Source of the DNA: Kocuria rosea subsp. polaris
GTDB taxonomy: Bacteria > Actinomycetota > Actinomycetes > Actinomycetales > Micrococcaceae
Assembly: GCA_023896275.1 (NCBI GenBank)
Contig: MLDA01000003.1
Span: 1-64,000 of the forward strand
DNA length: 64,000 bases
Reading direction: 5' to 3'
Made by a program: the position numbers and the translations under genes
Shown here: positions 35,325 to 45,328 of the stretch, piece after piece
How positions within the stretch are numbered: position 1 is the first letter of the stretch
Layout: every line of letters begins with the position of its first letter
The notes under the pieces: model-generated
The model's input: only the letters and a program-made list of their open reading frames with translations
Databases searched by the model: none
Told to the model about the DNA's origin: nothing

Positions 35325-35349
35325 GAATCCACCATGATGTAATGCCCTT

Positions 35350-35886
35350 ATGCATCTCAACCCTTACGGTGAGTACGCGGTCCTGCTCGCCGCCTCCCTC
35401 GCCAATGACTGGCCGGCGGACCGGGCGGGCATCGAGGACAGAACCCGCGAGTTCGGCATGACGATGTCGTTCCCCACCGCCGACGACGATCACGGGCAGA
35501 CCCGCGCCGTGATCGACGCGTGGCTCGAGATCGTCGACGCGGGGGACGACCAGGAGCGGGCGCGCCTGCTCAACGCGCACATGGCGGCGGCGACGGCCTA
35601 CCCGCGCCTGACCAACCACGACGCCGAGGGCTGGCACCTGCACTACCGCGACGACGAGCAGACCCTGCCGCACGTGCTGCGGGCCGTGATCAGCGTGGGC
35701 ACGGCGCTGCACCTGACAACGCGCGGCATGCACCGCCTGTCCCGCTGCGCGGCCGGGCAGACCCCGGGCGACGGATGCGACGCTATCGTCGTGGACGTGA
35801 CGCGCAATGGCCGCCAGCGCTACTGCTCGGTCCGCTGCGCCAACCGGGACGCGGTGCGCCGCCACCGGGCGCGCGGCGGGCGCTAA
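35350..35886 (+). CDS. CGNR/ABATE-domain protein, probable regulator
   Basis: 178 residues. The N-terminal part (1-120) fits the ABATE stress-domain layout and the C-terminus carries the zinc finger RCAAG..GC..RQRYCSVRCANRDAVRRHR, where the family usually reads CGNR; here it is CANR. These proteins are putative transcription regulators (family knowledge is limited). Single gene, convergent with the HAD-IIB gene at 35905. Confidence 0.75.
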   Translation: MHLNPYGEYAVLLAASLANDWPADRAGIEDRTREFGMTMSFPTADDDHGQTRAVIDAWLEIVDAGDDQERARLLNAHMAAATAYPRLTNHDAEGWHLHYRDDEQTLPHVLRAVISVGTALHLTTRGMHRLSRCAAGQTPGDGCDAIVVDVTRNGRQRYCSVRCANRDAVRRHRARGGR

Positions 35887-35904
35887 CCGGCCGCGGGGCG
35901 GGGC

Positions 35905-36711
35905 TCAACCGAAGAACCGCTCCAGGGTGGTGACCACACCGTTCTCGACATTCGACGGGGCCCGGTGGCGCGCGGCCGCCAGGATGTCCGGGTGGGCGTT
36001 GGCCATGGCGTAGGAGTGCTCCGCCCGGCCCATCATCTCGAGGTCGTTGAGGTAGTCCCCGAAGACGACCGTCTGCGCCGGCGTGACACCCAGCGCGGCC
36101 TGTAGATCCTCGAGCGCGTGGCCCTTGTTGACGTCGGGCCGCATGATGTCGACCCACTGTGGGCCGGAGACAACGACCCGGTTGGCGGGCGCGATCTCTT
36201 CGAGGACCGGTGCCACGCGGTGGGCTGCGCCGTTGAGGTCGAAGACAGCGACCTTCAGGAATTCGTCGTCGACCGCTAGCAGATCCGGCACCGGGGTGAG
36301 GCGCGCGTAGTACTTCTCGGCCTCCCCCAGGAACGCTGGCTCTCTCCGCTCGACGTAAGCCGAGGCCTTGCCGCACAGCACGATCCCGAGGTTGTGCCGG
36401 TCGCGCGGGAGCGCCCGGACCCGGCCCACGATCTCGCGGGCACGGTCGGTATCGAGCGTCCGCGAGGAGACCTCGACGCCGTCGCGCATCACCAGGCCGC
36501 CGTTCTCGGCGATGATGGCCAGCCCCTCGCCGGCGAAATCGCGGACGAGGGTCGCGTACTGCCGACCCGAAGCGGGGACGAAGGTCACCGCGGCCGCGCG
36601 CATACGCTCCAGGACCGGCCAAAACGAGTCCGGCACGCTGCCATCGGCCCCGAGGAGCGTGCCGTCCATGTCGGCGACGACGAGGCGGATGTCGGCCGCG
36701 ACCTCGCCCAC
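35905..36711 (-). CDS. HAD-IIB (Cof-type) phosphatase
   Basis: 268 residues. Motif I VVADMDGTLLG, motif II FVPASGR, C2B cap between about 85 and 190, motif III lysine in PDVNKGHALEDL, and motif IV VFGDYLNDLEMM. Cof-type enzymes dephosphorylate sugar phosphates, FMN or pyridoxal phosphate. The start directly abuts the dnaB stop, so it can be co-transcribed with dnaB. Confidence 0.88.
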   Translation of the reverse strand: MGEVAADIRLVVADMDGTLLGADGSVPDSFWPVLERMRAAAVTFVPASGRQYATLVRDFAGEGLAIIAENGGLVMRDGVEVSSRTLDTDRAREIVGRVRALPRDRHNLGIVLCGKASAYVERREPAFLGEAEKYYARLTPVPDLLAVDDEFLKVAVFDLNGAAHRVAPVLEEIAPANRVVVSGPQWVDIMRPDVNKGHALEDLQAALGVTPAQTVVFGDYLNDLEMMGRAEHSYAMANAHPDILAAARHRAPSNVENGVVTTLERFFG

Positions 36712-38082
36712 CTACATCCCGCCTTCGGCGGCCATGTTGGAAAAACGCGAGTAGTGGCCCTGGAAGGCGACGGTGATGGTCTTGGTCGGACCGTTACGGT
36801 GCTTGGCGACGATGACGTCGGCCTCGCCGGCGCGCGGGGACTCCTTGTCGTAGATGTCCTCGCGGTGCAGGAGGATGACCATGTCGGCGTCCTGCTCGAT
36901 CGAGCCGGACTCACGCAGGTCGGAAACCATGGGCTTCTTGTCGGTGCGCTGCTCGGAACCACGGTTGAGCTGGGACAGCGCGATGACCGGGACGTCCAGC
37001 TCCTTGGCCAGCAGCTTGAGGGCACGCGAGAACTCGGAGACCTCCTGCTGGCGCGACTCGACGCGCTTGCCGGAGCTCATCAGCTGCAGGTAGTCGAGAA
37101 CGACCATCTTGAGATCGTGCTTCTGCTTCAGGCGACGGCACTTGGCGCGGATCTCCATGAGCGACATGTTGGGCGAGTCGTCGATATAGAGCGGCGCATC
37201 GTTCAGCCGGCCCATCGTGGTGGCGATCTTGCCCCACTGGTCGTCCTTCACGGTGCCCTTACGCAGGTCCTGCAGCCCGATCGAGGCCTCCGCAGAGAGC
37301 AGGCGCATCGCGATCTCGTTCCGGCCCATTTCGAGGGAGAAGAAAACGGTGGTCATGTTGTTCGCGATGGCCGCCGACCGGGCGAAGTCCAGGGCGAACG
37401 TCGACTTGCCGACCGCGGGGCGGGCGGCGATGACGATCATCTGGCCGCCGTGCAGGCCCTGGGTGAGCTCGTCGAACTCGTAGAAGCCCGTGGGCACGCC
37501 GATGATCCCCTCGCCGCGGCTACCCGCGGACTCGATCTCGTCGACCGTGCCCTCGATGATGTCGCGCAGCGCCACGTAGTCCTCGCCGCCGCGGCGCTCG
37601 GCCACGTTCATGACCTCAGCCTGCGCGGTGTTGACGATGTCGTCGACCTCGCCATCCTGAGAGTAGCCGAGCTGGACGATCTTAGTCCCGGCATCGACGA
37701 GCCGGCGCAGCACACCGCGTTCACGCACGATCTCGGCGTAGAACCCGGCGTTCGCGGCCGTCGGCACGGATTGGATGAGGGTGTGCAGATAAGCCGGGCC
37801 GCCGACGCGGGAGATGTCGCCGCGCTTGGTCAGCAGGTCGGCCACCGTGACGGCATCAGCGGGCTCGCCGCGACCGTAGAGGTCGATGATCGCTTCATAG
37901 ACGAGCTCGTGGGACGGCCGGTAGAAGTCGGGTCCGCGCAGAACTTCGACGCAGTCGGCGATCGCGTCCTTGGAGAGCATCATGCCGCCGAGCACGGACT
38001 GCTCGGCGACGATGTCCTGCGGCGGGGTGCGCCCGACGTCGGAGGACCGGTTCTCGTCGATATCCGAGTGAGTCAGAGTCAC
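36712..38082 (-). CDS. dnaB: Replicative DNA helicase
   Basis: 456 residues. N-terminal primase-interacting domain (VAEQSVLGGMMLSKDA), linker, and RecA-like C-terminal domain with Walker A ARPAVGKST, Walker B KMVVLDYLQLM, the Q/R motifs SQLNRGSEQRTDK and DLRESGSIEQDADM, and an AKHRNGPT arginine region. Uninterrupted: no intein, although actinobacterial dnaB genes often have one. The 490-bp region upstream is dense in DnaA-box-like sequences. Confidence 0.96.
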   Translation of the reverse strand: MTLTHSDIDENRSSDVGRTPPQDIVAEQSVLGGMMLSKDAIADCVEVLRGPDFYRPSHELVYEAIIDLYGRGEPADAVTVADLLTKRGDISRVGGPAYLHTLIQSVPTAANAGFYAEIVRERGVLRRLVDAGTKIVQLGYSQDGEVDDIVNTAQAEVMNVAERRGGEDYVALRDIIEGTVDEIESAGSRGEGIIGVPTGFYEFDELTQGLHGGQMIVIAARPAVGKSTFALDFARSAAIANNMTTVFFSLEMGRNEIAMRLLSAEASIGLQDLRKGTVKDDQWGKIATTMGRLNDAPLYIDDSPNMSLMEIRAKCRRLKQKHDLKMVVLDYLQLMSSGKRVESRQQEVSEFSRALKLLAKELDVPVIALSQLNRGSEQRTDKKPMVSDLRESGSIEQDADMVILLHREDIYDKESPRAGEADVIVAKHRNGPTKTITVAFQGHYSRFSNMAAEGGM

Positions 38083-38572
38083 TGCATTCCTTTCGCCACC
38101 GAACGCCGCCTGGCGCCGTCATCACCTCCATGATCCGCCGCCGCACCCGCAGAATGGGGCGCCCGACGTGCGCGCGCGAACGGATTCGCCACGGGAGGGA
38201 TGTTGAAACAGTAGACCCTGTTTATCCCCACTCCAACTGAGTTATCCACAGGGTCTGTGGAGAAGTTGTGGGCGATTGTGCACAGACTGGGGACAGAGCT
38301 GTGGACAGGGGATTATTTTTCACCGTTATTTCGCTGTGACTAGGCATTTCCTTGATGCACAGGTGTGGACGGAAAGTTTTTTACCCCCAACCTTCAACCT
38401 TGCATTGCGTGTTCAGGCACCCCCTCGCCCCGAACCTCGACTAGTTATCCACAGTTATTGTCCACTTACCCACAGACACGCCCGAGGTGATCGGTGGGTG
38501 CAGAAGCAAGGGCGGCGCAACGGGTGAGGTCAAGGGCTAACCGTACGGGAGTTTAAATGTTAGTCTCCGCGT
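38083..38572. other. Intergenic region with a DnaA-box-like cluster, between dnaB and an arsR-type gene
   Basis: 490 bp without a gene. At least seven 9-mers resemble DnaA boxes: TTATCCCCA (38222), TTATCCACA (38242 and 38445, both perfect), TGTGGAGAA (38256), TGTGGACAG (38300), TGTGGACGG (38364), TTGTCCACT (38458) and an overlapping TTACCCACA (38466). AT-rich patches (ATTATTTTT near 38312, AGTTTTTTA near 38376) interrupt them. This could regulate dnaB, titrate DnaA or form part of an origin-like element; the standard origin lies beside dnaA, which is not in the window. Confidence 0.7.
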
Positions 38573-38935
38573 ATGGATGCAGATAATAAGGTTTGCGGGC
38601 TCGATCCGTCGTCGGAGTTCGTCCACCTCGCCGCCGAGGTCTTCGGGATCCTCTCGGACCCCACGCGGATCCGGATCGTGCTGGCCCTGCGGGCGAGTCC
38701 CGAACTCTCGGTCAACGCGATCGCCGAGGCCGTGGGCAAGAGCCCCTCGGGTGTCTCCCAGCACCTGGCGCGGCTGCGCATGGCGCGGATGGTGACGACC
38801 CGCCAGGACGGCACGCGGGTGCTCTACCGTTTGGCCGACGAACATGCTGCCGCCCTCGTCGCCGAGGCCGTCAAACAGGCCGAGCACGCCGTGGCCGGCG
38901 GGGCGCCGCCGCACCACCACCGTCCGCAGGAGTGA
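38573..38935 (+). CDS. ArsR-family transcriptional regulator
   Basis: 120 residues. Winged helix-turn-helix: VFGILSDPTRIRIVLAL, SVNAIAEAVGKSPSGVSQHLARL, then the wing VTTRQDGTRVLYRLADEH. The C-terminal tail is histidine-rich (GAPPHHHRPQE), suggesting metal sensing, as in related nickel/cobalt or zinc sensors. Four bases before the next ATG lies its stop, so it forms an operon with the MFS gene and probably represses it. Confidence 0.85.
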   Translation: MDADNKVCGLDPSSEFVHLAAEVFGILSDPTRIRIVLALRASPELSVNAIAEAVGKSPSGVSQHLARLRMARMVTTRQDGTRVLYRLADEHAAALVAEAVKQAEHAVAGGAPPHHHRPQE

Positions 38936-38939
38936 TCCG

Positions 38940-40169
38940 ATGCTCGCGGTCCTGAGCCACGGAGTGTACGCCCGGCTGTTCGGCGCCCAGGTGGTCGCCC
39001 TGCTGGGCACTGGTCTACTCACCGTCGCCCTGGGCCTGCTGGCCTTCGACGTGGCCGGCGGAGCGGCCGGCGTCGTCATGGCCGCGGCGATGACCATCAA
39101 GATGGTCGCCTACGTGGCCGTCGCGCCCGTCGTGACCGCCCTGACCACCCGCGTCGGGCGCAAGCAGCTGCTCATCACGGCCAACGTCGTCCGCGCGCTG
39201 ATCGCGCTGTGCCTGCCGCTGGTAGGCGAGGCCTGGCAGATCTACGTCCTGATTTTCCTGCTGCAGTCGGCCTCGGCCACGTTCACACCGGCCTTCCAGG
39301 CCGTGATTCCGTCCGTGCTGCCCGAAGAGCGCGACTACACGCGGGCGCTCTCCCTCTCTCGGCTCGCCTACGACCTCGAGTCCCTCCTCAGCCCCGTCAT
39401 CGCCGCGCTGCTGCTGACGGTGGCGGGCTACCACGACCTGTTCGTCGGCACCGTCGCCGGATTCGCCCTCTCGGCCGCGCTCGTCGCCTCCGCCCGGCTG
39501 CCAGCCATCGATGCGGCGTCCGGTACCGGCTTCCTCGATCGACTCTCCCAGGGTGCCCGGCAATTCATTGCGCGGCGCGAGCTGCGCAGCCTGCTGGCCC
39601 TCGACCTTGTGGTCGCGAGCGGGACCGCCATGCTGATCGTCAACACCGTGGTCCTCGTCCGGGCCGATCTGGGCCGCGACCAGTCGGACGTCGCCCTCCT
39701 GCTGGCGGCGGGCGGGGCGGGCTCGATGGCCGTCGCGCTGGCCGTGCCCCGGCTGCTCGACGCGAGGCCCGACCGCACGCTCATGCTTGCCGGGGCGGCC
39801 CTCATGCCAGCCGCCCTCACGGCGACGGCGGCCACGATCCGCTGGGGGTCGGGCCCGTCCCAGTGGCTGGCACTGATCGGGTTGTGGTTCGTCGTGGGCG
39901 CGGCGGCCTCGGCCGTCCTCACCCCCTCTGCGCGGCTGCTGACGCGCAACAGCGGCCCGGAGGCGCGGGGCGCAGTCTTCACGGCCCAGTTCTCCCTCTC
40001 ACACGCGTGTTTCCTGCTGACGTACCCGCTCGCCGGAGGCCTCGGCGCCGTGTACGGACTGTCGCTGGCCGCCGTCGTCCTGGCGGGAACTTGTGCCGTC
40101 GGCGCTGTGCTCGCGTTCGCTGCGTGGCGGGAACCATCGACGAGGAACCTCCGAACCTCGCCAAGGTGA
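38940..40169 (+). CDS. Major facilitator superfamily efflux transporter
   Basis: 409 residues with 12 predicted membrane segments. MFS features include RVGRKQLLITANVVRAL after helix 2 and a repeat arrangement of two six-helix bundles. Resembles the metal/drug exporter branch (MdtG/enterobactin-exporter-like). The ATG at 38940 follows CAGGAG and is four bases past the ArsR-type gene. The paired regulator with a histidine-rich tail hints at metal export; drugs are the alternative. Confidence 0.8.
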   Translation: MLAVLSHGVYARLFGAQVVALLGTGLLTVALGLLAFDVAGGAAGVVMAAAMTIKMVAYVAVAPVVTALTTRVGRKQLLITANVVRALIALCLPLVGEAWQIYVLIFLLQSASATFTPAFQAVIPSVLPEERDYTRALSLSRLAYDLESLLSPVIAALLLTVAGYHDLFVGTVAGFALSAALVASARLPAIDAASGTGFLDRLSQGARQFIARRELRSLLALDLVVASGTAMLIVNTVVLVRADLGRDQSDVALLLAAGGAGSMAVALAVPRLLDARPDRTLMLAGAALMPAALTATAATIRWGSGPSQWLALIGLWFVVGAAASAVLTPSARLLTRNSGPEARGAVFTAQFSLSHACFLLTYPLAGGLGAVYGLSLAAVVLAGTCAVGAVLAFAAWREPSTRNLRTSPR

Positions 40170-40267
40170 TACTTCAGGCTGATGCGTCAGACAGTGCCAC
40201 CGGCGTAGATTGGAGGGACGGGCGCACCGGGCGCCCGCGAACGGCCACGCGCGAAGGAATGGTTGAC

Positions 40268-40723
40268 ATGTTCGAGGTCTCGATCGCGGAGGCGATCATC
40301 TTCCTGACTGTCTTCGGCATCATCGTCGGTGTCCTCTGGGCCATCTTCGTCTCGCGCCCCAAGACGGCCGTCAGCGAGGAGGAGCAGTACATCCAGCGCC
40401 TCAACTCGCAGTGGGCCCAGCAGCGCCACGAGGAGACCCAGCGGGCGGAGCGAATCCGCCGCGAGACCGAGCAGCGCCTGCCGGGCAACCGCAACACTCC
40501 GGTCGCCTCGGTCAACGATCCCACCGCGGCCGCCGGACCGTCCATGATGCACCCGTCGGGGACCATGCCCGGCGGCGCCGACGCGAATCCCGAGTACCAC
40601 GCCGTCCTCGCGCTGGTGCAGCAGGGCCGGATCGTGGAGGCCGTGAAGAAGGTCCGTCAGGACACCGGCATCGGCCTGGTTGATGCGAAGAAGTTCGTCG
40701 ACCAGATGTCCGGCCGAGGCTAA
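40268..40723 (+). CDS. Membrane-anchored protein with an L7/L12 C-terminal-like domain
   Basis: 151 residues. One membrane helix at about 8-28 (IIFLTVFGIIVGVLWAIFV), a charged, likely coiled segment (about 38-70, EEEQYIQRLNSQWAQQRHEE), a flexible linker, and residues 112-150 (AVLALVQQGRIVEAVKKVRQ...GLVDAKKFVDQM) resembling the ribosomal L7/L12 C-terminal domain. The L7/L12 tail contacts translation factors; this copy would be held at the membrane. Function is unknown. I chose the ATG at 40268 (AAGGA nine bases upstream) over 40259. Confidence 0.75.
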   Translation: MFEVSIAEAIIFLTVFGIIVGVLWAIFVSRPKTAVSEEEQYIQRLNSQWAQQRHEETQRAERIRRETEQRLPGNRNTPVASVNDPTAAAGPSMMHPSGTMPGGADANPEYHAVLALVQQGRIVEAVKKVRQDTGIGLVDAKKFVDQMSGRG

Positions 40724-40788
40724 GGCCGCCGGAACAGACGCGGCAGCGCTCCGGCAACGACCTATACGACGCCGTCCGGCGTGTTAAG

Positions 40789-40830
40789 CCACGCGAGGCC
40801 CCCACCCGTGCGGGTGGGGGCCTCGCGTGG
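40789..40830. terminator. Bidirectional hairpin terminator between convergent genes
   Basis: A 19-bp perfect stem (arms 40789-40807 and 40812-40830) with a GTGC loop, lacking a T-tract. It lies between the L7/L12-like gene and the end of rplI, and should end both transcripts. Confidence 0.75.
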
Positions 40831-40866
40831 AGCGCGAAGAATGCGTGCGGCTGACGCCGCAGGCGA

Positions 40867-41328
40867 CTACTTCTTCTTCGCGGCTGCGACGACCTGCAGC
40901 GAGATGGTCGCCGAGACGTCCTCGTGCAGGCGCACGGTGGCCTCGTAGTTGCCGGTGGACTTGATGTGCTCCGGCAGTTCGACCTTGCGCTTGTCGATGG
41001 CGCCGAGACCGGAGGCCTCGACGGCCTTCGCGACGTCGTCGACCTTGACGGTGCCGAACAGGCGACCGGACTCGCCGGTCTTCACCTGCACCTTCACCGG
41101 CTTGGAGGACAGCTTCGCAGCCAGTTCCTTGGCCTCTTCCAGCGAGGCGACAGCGCGTGCAGCACGCGCGGCCTTGATGGACTCGACCTGCTTCTCGCCA
41201 CCCTTGGACCAGGTGATGGCAACGCCGCGGGGCAGAAGATAGTTACGGGCGTAACCGTTCTTCACCTCGACGATGTCGCCAGCGGTACCGAGACCGGTCA
41301 CTTCGTGGGTCAGAATGAGCTTTGCCAT
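40867..41328 (-). CDS. rplI: 50S ribosomal protein L9
   Basis: 153 residues, [33 protein letters not shown] region intact with the RNA-binding N-domain, a long connecting helix (about 40-75) and the C-domain ([12 protein letters not shown]...). Binds 23S rRNA near L1. Last gene of the rpsF-ssb-rpsR-rplI cluster. Confidence 0.97.
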   Translation of the reverse strand: MAKLILTHEVTGLGTAGDIVEVKNGYARNYLLPRGVAITWSKGGEKQVESIKAARAARAVASLEEAKELAAKLSSKPVKVQVKTGESGRLFGTVKVDDVAKAVEASGLGAIDKRKVELPEHIKSTGNYEATVRLHEDVSATISLQVVAAAKKK

Positions 41329-41345
41329 GTTCTTTATCCCTTCCC

Positions 41346-41585
41346 TTAGCCGCGGCCAGCGCCGGAGTAAGGCAGCAGGGCGACTTCGCGGGCGTTCTTG
41401 ATGGCCTGCGCGATCTTGCGCTGCTCCTGAACGGACACGCCGGTCACACGACGAGCACGGATCTTTCCGCGATCGGAGATGAACTTGCGCAGCAGGGCGA
41501 CGTCCTTGTAGTCGATGACGGTGATGTCAGCGGCCTTCAAGGGGTTGGACTTTGGTTTGGGCTTACGGATATCAGCCTTAGCCAT
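41346..41585 (-). CDS. rpsR: 30S ribosomal protein S18
   Basis: 79 residues, basic, with the S18 core ([47 protein letters not shown]). Partner of S6 on the platform of the 30S subunit. Between ssb and rplI in the conserved order. No zinc-binding CxxC motif, so it is the zinc-independent form. Confidence 0.97.
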   Translation of the reverse strand: MAKADIRKPKPKSNPLKAADITVIDYKDVALLRKFISDRGKIRARRVTGVSVQEQRKIAQAIKNAREVALLPYSGAGRG

Positions 41586-41648
41586 CGTGGAGCTCCTTAG
41601 TTTTTGGAGCCCGCAGAATTTTCTGCGGGATGGTGAATAGAAATGTTG

Positions 41649-42266
41649 TTAGAAAGGCGGTTCGTCGTTTCCGGCTCCCCAGCCGCCACCGTTGTTTCCA
41701 CCGTTGTTGCCTCCGGTGGACGGGGTGGACCAGGGGTCTTCGGCCGGGGCGCCCCAGCCTCCGCCGGCATTGTTTCCGCCGCCAGCGTTGTTTCCGCCGC
41801 CGGCTGGTGCGGCGTTGCCGCCGCCGAACCCGGCATTGCCGCCACCGAAGCCGCCTGCGTTGCCGCCGCCGAAGCCGCCCTGATTGCCACCAGCGTTGTT
41901 GCGCTGGGAGCGGGTGACCTTTGCGGAGGCGTAGCGCAGGGAGGGGCCGATCTCATCGACATCCAGCTCCATGACGGTGCGCCGTTCGCCTTCCTTGGTG
42001 TCAAACGAACGAGACTTCAACCGACCCTGGGCGACGACTCGCATGCCCTTGGTCAGCGTCTCGGCGACGTTCTCGGCAGCGTCGCGCCACACCGAAGAGC
42101 GCAGGAACAGCGTTTCGCCGTCCTTCCACTCATTGGTCTGGCGATCGAACGTCCGCGGAGTCGATGCGATGGTGAAGTTCGCCACCGCTGATCCCGACGG
42201 GGTGAAACGCAGTTCCGGGTCGCCGGTGAGATTTCCGACGACCGTGATGACGGTCTCTCCTGCCAT
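41649..42266 (-). CDS. ssb: Single-stranded DNA-binding protein
   Basis: 205 residues. OB-fold (1-112: [48 protein letters not shown]), a long low-complexity linker made of GGGN/GGF units (about 120-190), and the acidic, protein-interacting tip ending DEPPF. Binds ssDNA at replication forks. Standard rpsF-ssb-rpsR arrangement. The glycine-rich linker is longer than in E. coli but typical of actinobacteria. Confidence 0.96.
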   Translation of the reverse strand: MAGETVITVVGNLTGDPELRFTPSGSAVANFTIASTPRTFDRQTNEWKDGETLFLRSSVWRDAAENVAETLTKGMRVVAQGRLKSRSFDTKEGERRTVMELDVDEIGPSLRYASAKVTRSQRNNAGGNQGGFGGGNAGGFGGGNAGFGGGNAAPAGGGNNAGGGNNAGGGWGAPAEDPWSTPSTGGNNGGNNGGGWGAGNDEPPF

Positions 42267-42317
42267 GAAGGTCTCTCTAACGTGTCGGTTCGAATGAAGT
42301 TCAAGTAGTCGCGAGGA

Positions 42318-42623
42318 CTACTTGGCGGAAACCTTCTGGTCCTCCGGGCGGGTGATCTTGGTGCGCAGGATCGTCTCGTTCAGAGACAGCTGGCGATCAA
42401 GCTCGGCAGAGGTTGCCGGGGTTGCGGTGAAGTTGACGACGGCGTAAATCGCCTCGGACTTCTTCTGGATCTCGTAGGCCAGACGACGGCGGCCCCAGAT
42501 GTCGACGTTTTCGATGGTCCCGCCATCGTTGCGGACGACGTCCAGGAACTTGCCGAGGGTCGGCTCGACGGTGCGTTCGTCGACCTCTGGGTCGAGGAGC
42601 ACCATGAGTTCGTAAGCACGCAT
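42318..42623 (-). CDS. rpsF: 30S ribosomal protein S6
   Basis: 101 residues, [16 protein letters not shown] start and the [17 protein letters not shown] segment of S6. The ATG at 42623 has a perfect AAAGGAGG site; the longer in-frame extension upstream is not needed. First gene of the operon; a TAGAAT -10 box on the minus strand (42741-42736) leaves a leader of about 105 nt that could carry autoregulation by S6:S18, which I could not verify. Confidence 0.95.
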   Translation of the reverse strand: MRAYELMVLLDPEVDERTVEPTLGKFLDVVRNDGGTIENVDIWGRRRLAYEIQKKSEAIYAVVNFTATPATSAELDRQLSLNETILRTKITRPEDQKVSAK

Positions 42624-42902
42624 GTGAACCCACCTCCTTTGGGCTAAACGGTCACGGTCTTTCCGTAACAGGAGGTTCTTTGCGTTGGTCGTCCCGCCGT
42701 CCCGATTTTCGGGCAGGCTGAAGACAACCTCATCTATTCTACCCGATCCCCATGGGCGACCGAGACGCCTCCCCTGAGGCATCGATCACCGCTGGTGGCA
42801 TGAGAAAAGGGTGCGGCGGGCGGGCGAATCACTTGGATTTGACCGCCCGCCCCACCCACCACGCGCACCCCATAGCCGGGTGCGAAGCTGTGCAGGTCCG
42901 GG

Positions 42903-43859
<957 letters not shown>

Positions 43860-43940
43860 TCAGGGCATCACCAGCACTTCGCCACGTTCGGCACAGGCCG
43901 CGCACAGCCGGCTGTGGACGGGCCGGGTGCCACCCGTGGT

Positions 43941-45245
43941 TCAGCTGGAGAAGAGCCGGACGCCGACGCGGGCCAGCCGCCACGGGTCGGCGACACCGCA
44001 CATCTCTCGCGCCGAGTGCATCGAGAGCAGCGGGATGCCGACGTCGACCGTGCGCACACCGAGCCGCGTCGCCGTCAGCGGTCCGATGGTCGAGCCGCAC
44101 GGCATGACGTTGTTGGAGACGAACTCCTGGTACGGCACGTGCGCCTCGTCGCACCACCGCGCCCAGAGCGCGGCCCCGACGCCGTCGGTCGCGTAGCGCT
44201 GGTTCGCGTTGATCTTCAGCAGCGGACCGGCGCCGAGCAGCGGCTGGTTCGCCGGGTCGTGGCGCTCGGGGTAGTTCGGGTGGATCGAATGCCCGGCATC
44301 GGCGGAAACGCACACCGAGTCGGCGTACGCGCGGTAGCGGTCGGCGTCGGTGGCGCCGAGGCCGCCCGAAATCCGCTCCAGGACCTCCTGCAGGAACGGG
44401 CCGGCGGCACCGGAGCGCGAGCCAGATCCGATTTCCTCGTGATCGAACGCGGTCAGCATCGCGATGTGTTCGCCGCCGCCGGCCCCGGCGTGCTCGATGA
44501 GGGCGACCAGCGAGGCGTGCATCGAAGAGAGGTTGTCCAGCCGGCCCGAGGCGAAGAATGCACCGTCGCGTCCGAATTCGGCCGGAGCCTGCGCGTCGGC
44601 GACGACGACGTCATAGCCGCCGATTCGTTCCGCCTCAACGCCCGCGGCCTCCGCGAGCACCGCGAGCAGGTCCTCCTGCGCCGGCACACCCGTACCCCAC
44701 ACCGGGTTCATGTGCCGCTGCTTGTCCAGCGTCAGGCCGTCGTTGACCTGCCGGTCGAGGTGGATGGCCAGCTGCGGGAAGCGCAGCAGCGGTGCAGTGC
44801 GCGCGAGCACCTCGGTGCCATCCGTGAGCACGAGGCGTCCGGCGAGCAGCAGTTCGCGGTCGAGCCACGAATTCAGCAGCGGGCCACCGTAGACCTCGAC
44901 CCCGGCCTGCAGCCAGCCGTGGGCGCCCGTCGTCGGCTTGGGCTTGAGCTTGAACGACGGCGAATCCGTATGCGAGCCGAGCATGTGGAAGCCGGTCCGC
45001 GGCCCCGCACCTTCCGGCACGACCCACGCGATGATCGCCCCATCACGGACCACGAAGTAGGAACCGGGCCGAGTCGGCCAGTCCGCTGCCTCGTCGAGGC
45101 CCGTGAAGCCCGCCGCGGTCAGCCGGCGGGCGGCCTCGGCGGCCGCGTGGTAGCTCGAGGGCGAGGCGGAGACGAAGTCCCCCAAGTCGCGGGCGTGGGC
45201 CCGGGCTTCGTCGCTGATCTCCCGTGCGGCACCCAACGTGCTCAT
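43941..45245 (-). CDS. M18-family aminopeptidase
   Basis: 434 residues from an ATG at 45245. The metal-binding layout of M18/M42-type peptidases is visible: GFHMLGSHTDSPSFKLKP, FASGRLDNLSSMHASL (bridging aspartate), TAFDHEEIGSGSRSGA (catalytic glutamate region) and the C-terminal VGIPLLSMHSAREMC (histidine). Cytoplasmic zinc aminopeptidase, usually specific for acidic or neutral N-terminal residues. The start is uncertain: a TTG three codons upstream is better spaced to GGAGG, and a GTG at 45332 would overlap the preceding 54-aa gene by four bases. Confidence 0.9.
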   Translation of the reverse strand: MSTLGAAREISDEARAHARDLGDFVSASPSSYHAAAEAARRLTAAGFTGLDEAADWPTRPGSYFVVRDGAIIAWVVPEGAGPRTGFHMLGSHTDSPSFKLKPKPTTGAHGWLQAGVEVYGGPLLNSWLDRELLLAGRLVLTDGTEVLARTAPLLRFPQLAIHLDRQVNDGLTLDKQRHMNPVWGTGVPAQEDLLAVLAEAAGVEAERIGGYDVVVADAQAPAEFGRDGAFFASGRLDNLSSMHASLVALIEHAGAGGGEHIAMLTAFDHEEIGSGSRSGAAGPFLQEVLERISGGLGATDADRYRAYADSVCVSADAGHSIHPNYPERHDPANQPLLGAGPLLKINANQRYATDGVGAALWARWCDEAHVPYQEFVSNNVMPCGSTIGPLTATRLGVRTVDVGIPLLSMHSAREMCGVADPWRLARVGVRLFSS

Positions 45246-45328
45246 GTCTGCCAAGCCGGCCTCCGTCGTCGTGCTGTCCGCGCGCGGCGGACGCTGATGG
45301 TTTGCTTCGGTAACGATCTTAGCGGCGC

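Noticed and set aside
35322-35345. ATTACATCATGGTGG-like sequence between divergent starts, reminiscent of the operator
   Set aside because: Only the central CATCATGG is shared; the arms do not form the TTCCA/TGGAA palindrome.
36712-38082. Intein in dnaB
   Set aside because: The helicase motifs are continuous and the length is normal (456 residues), so no intein is present.
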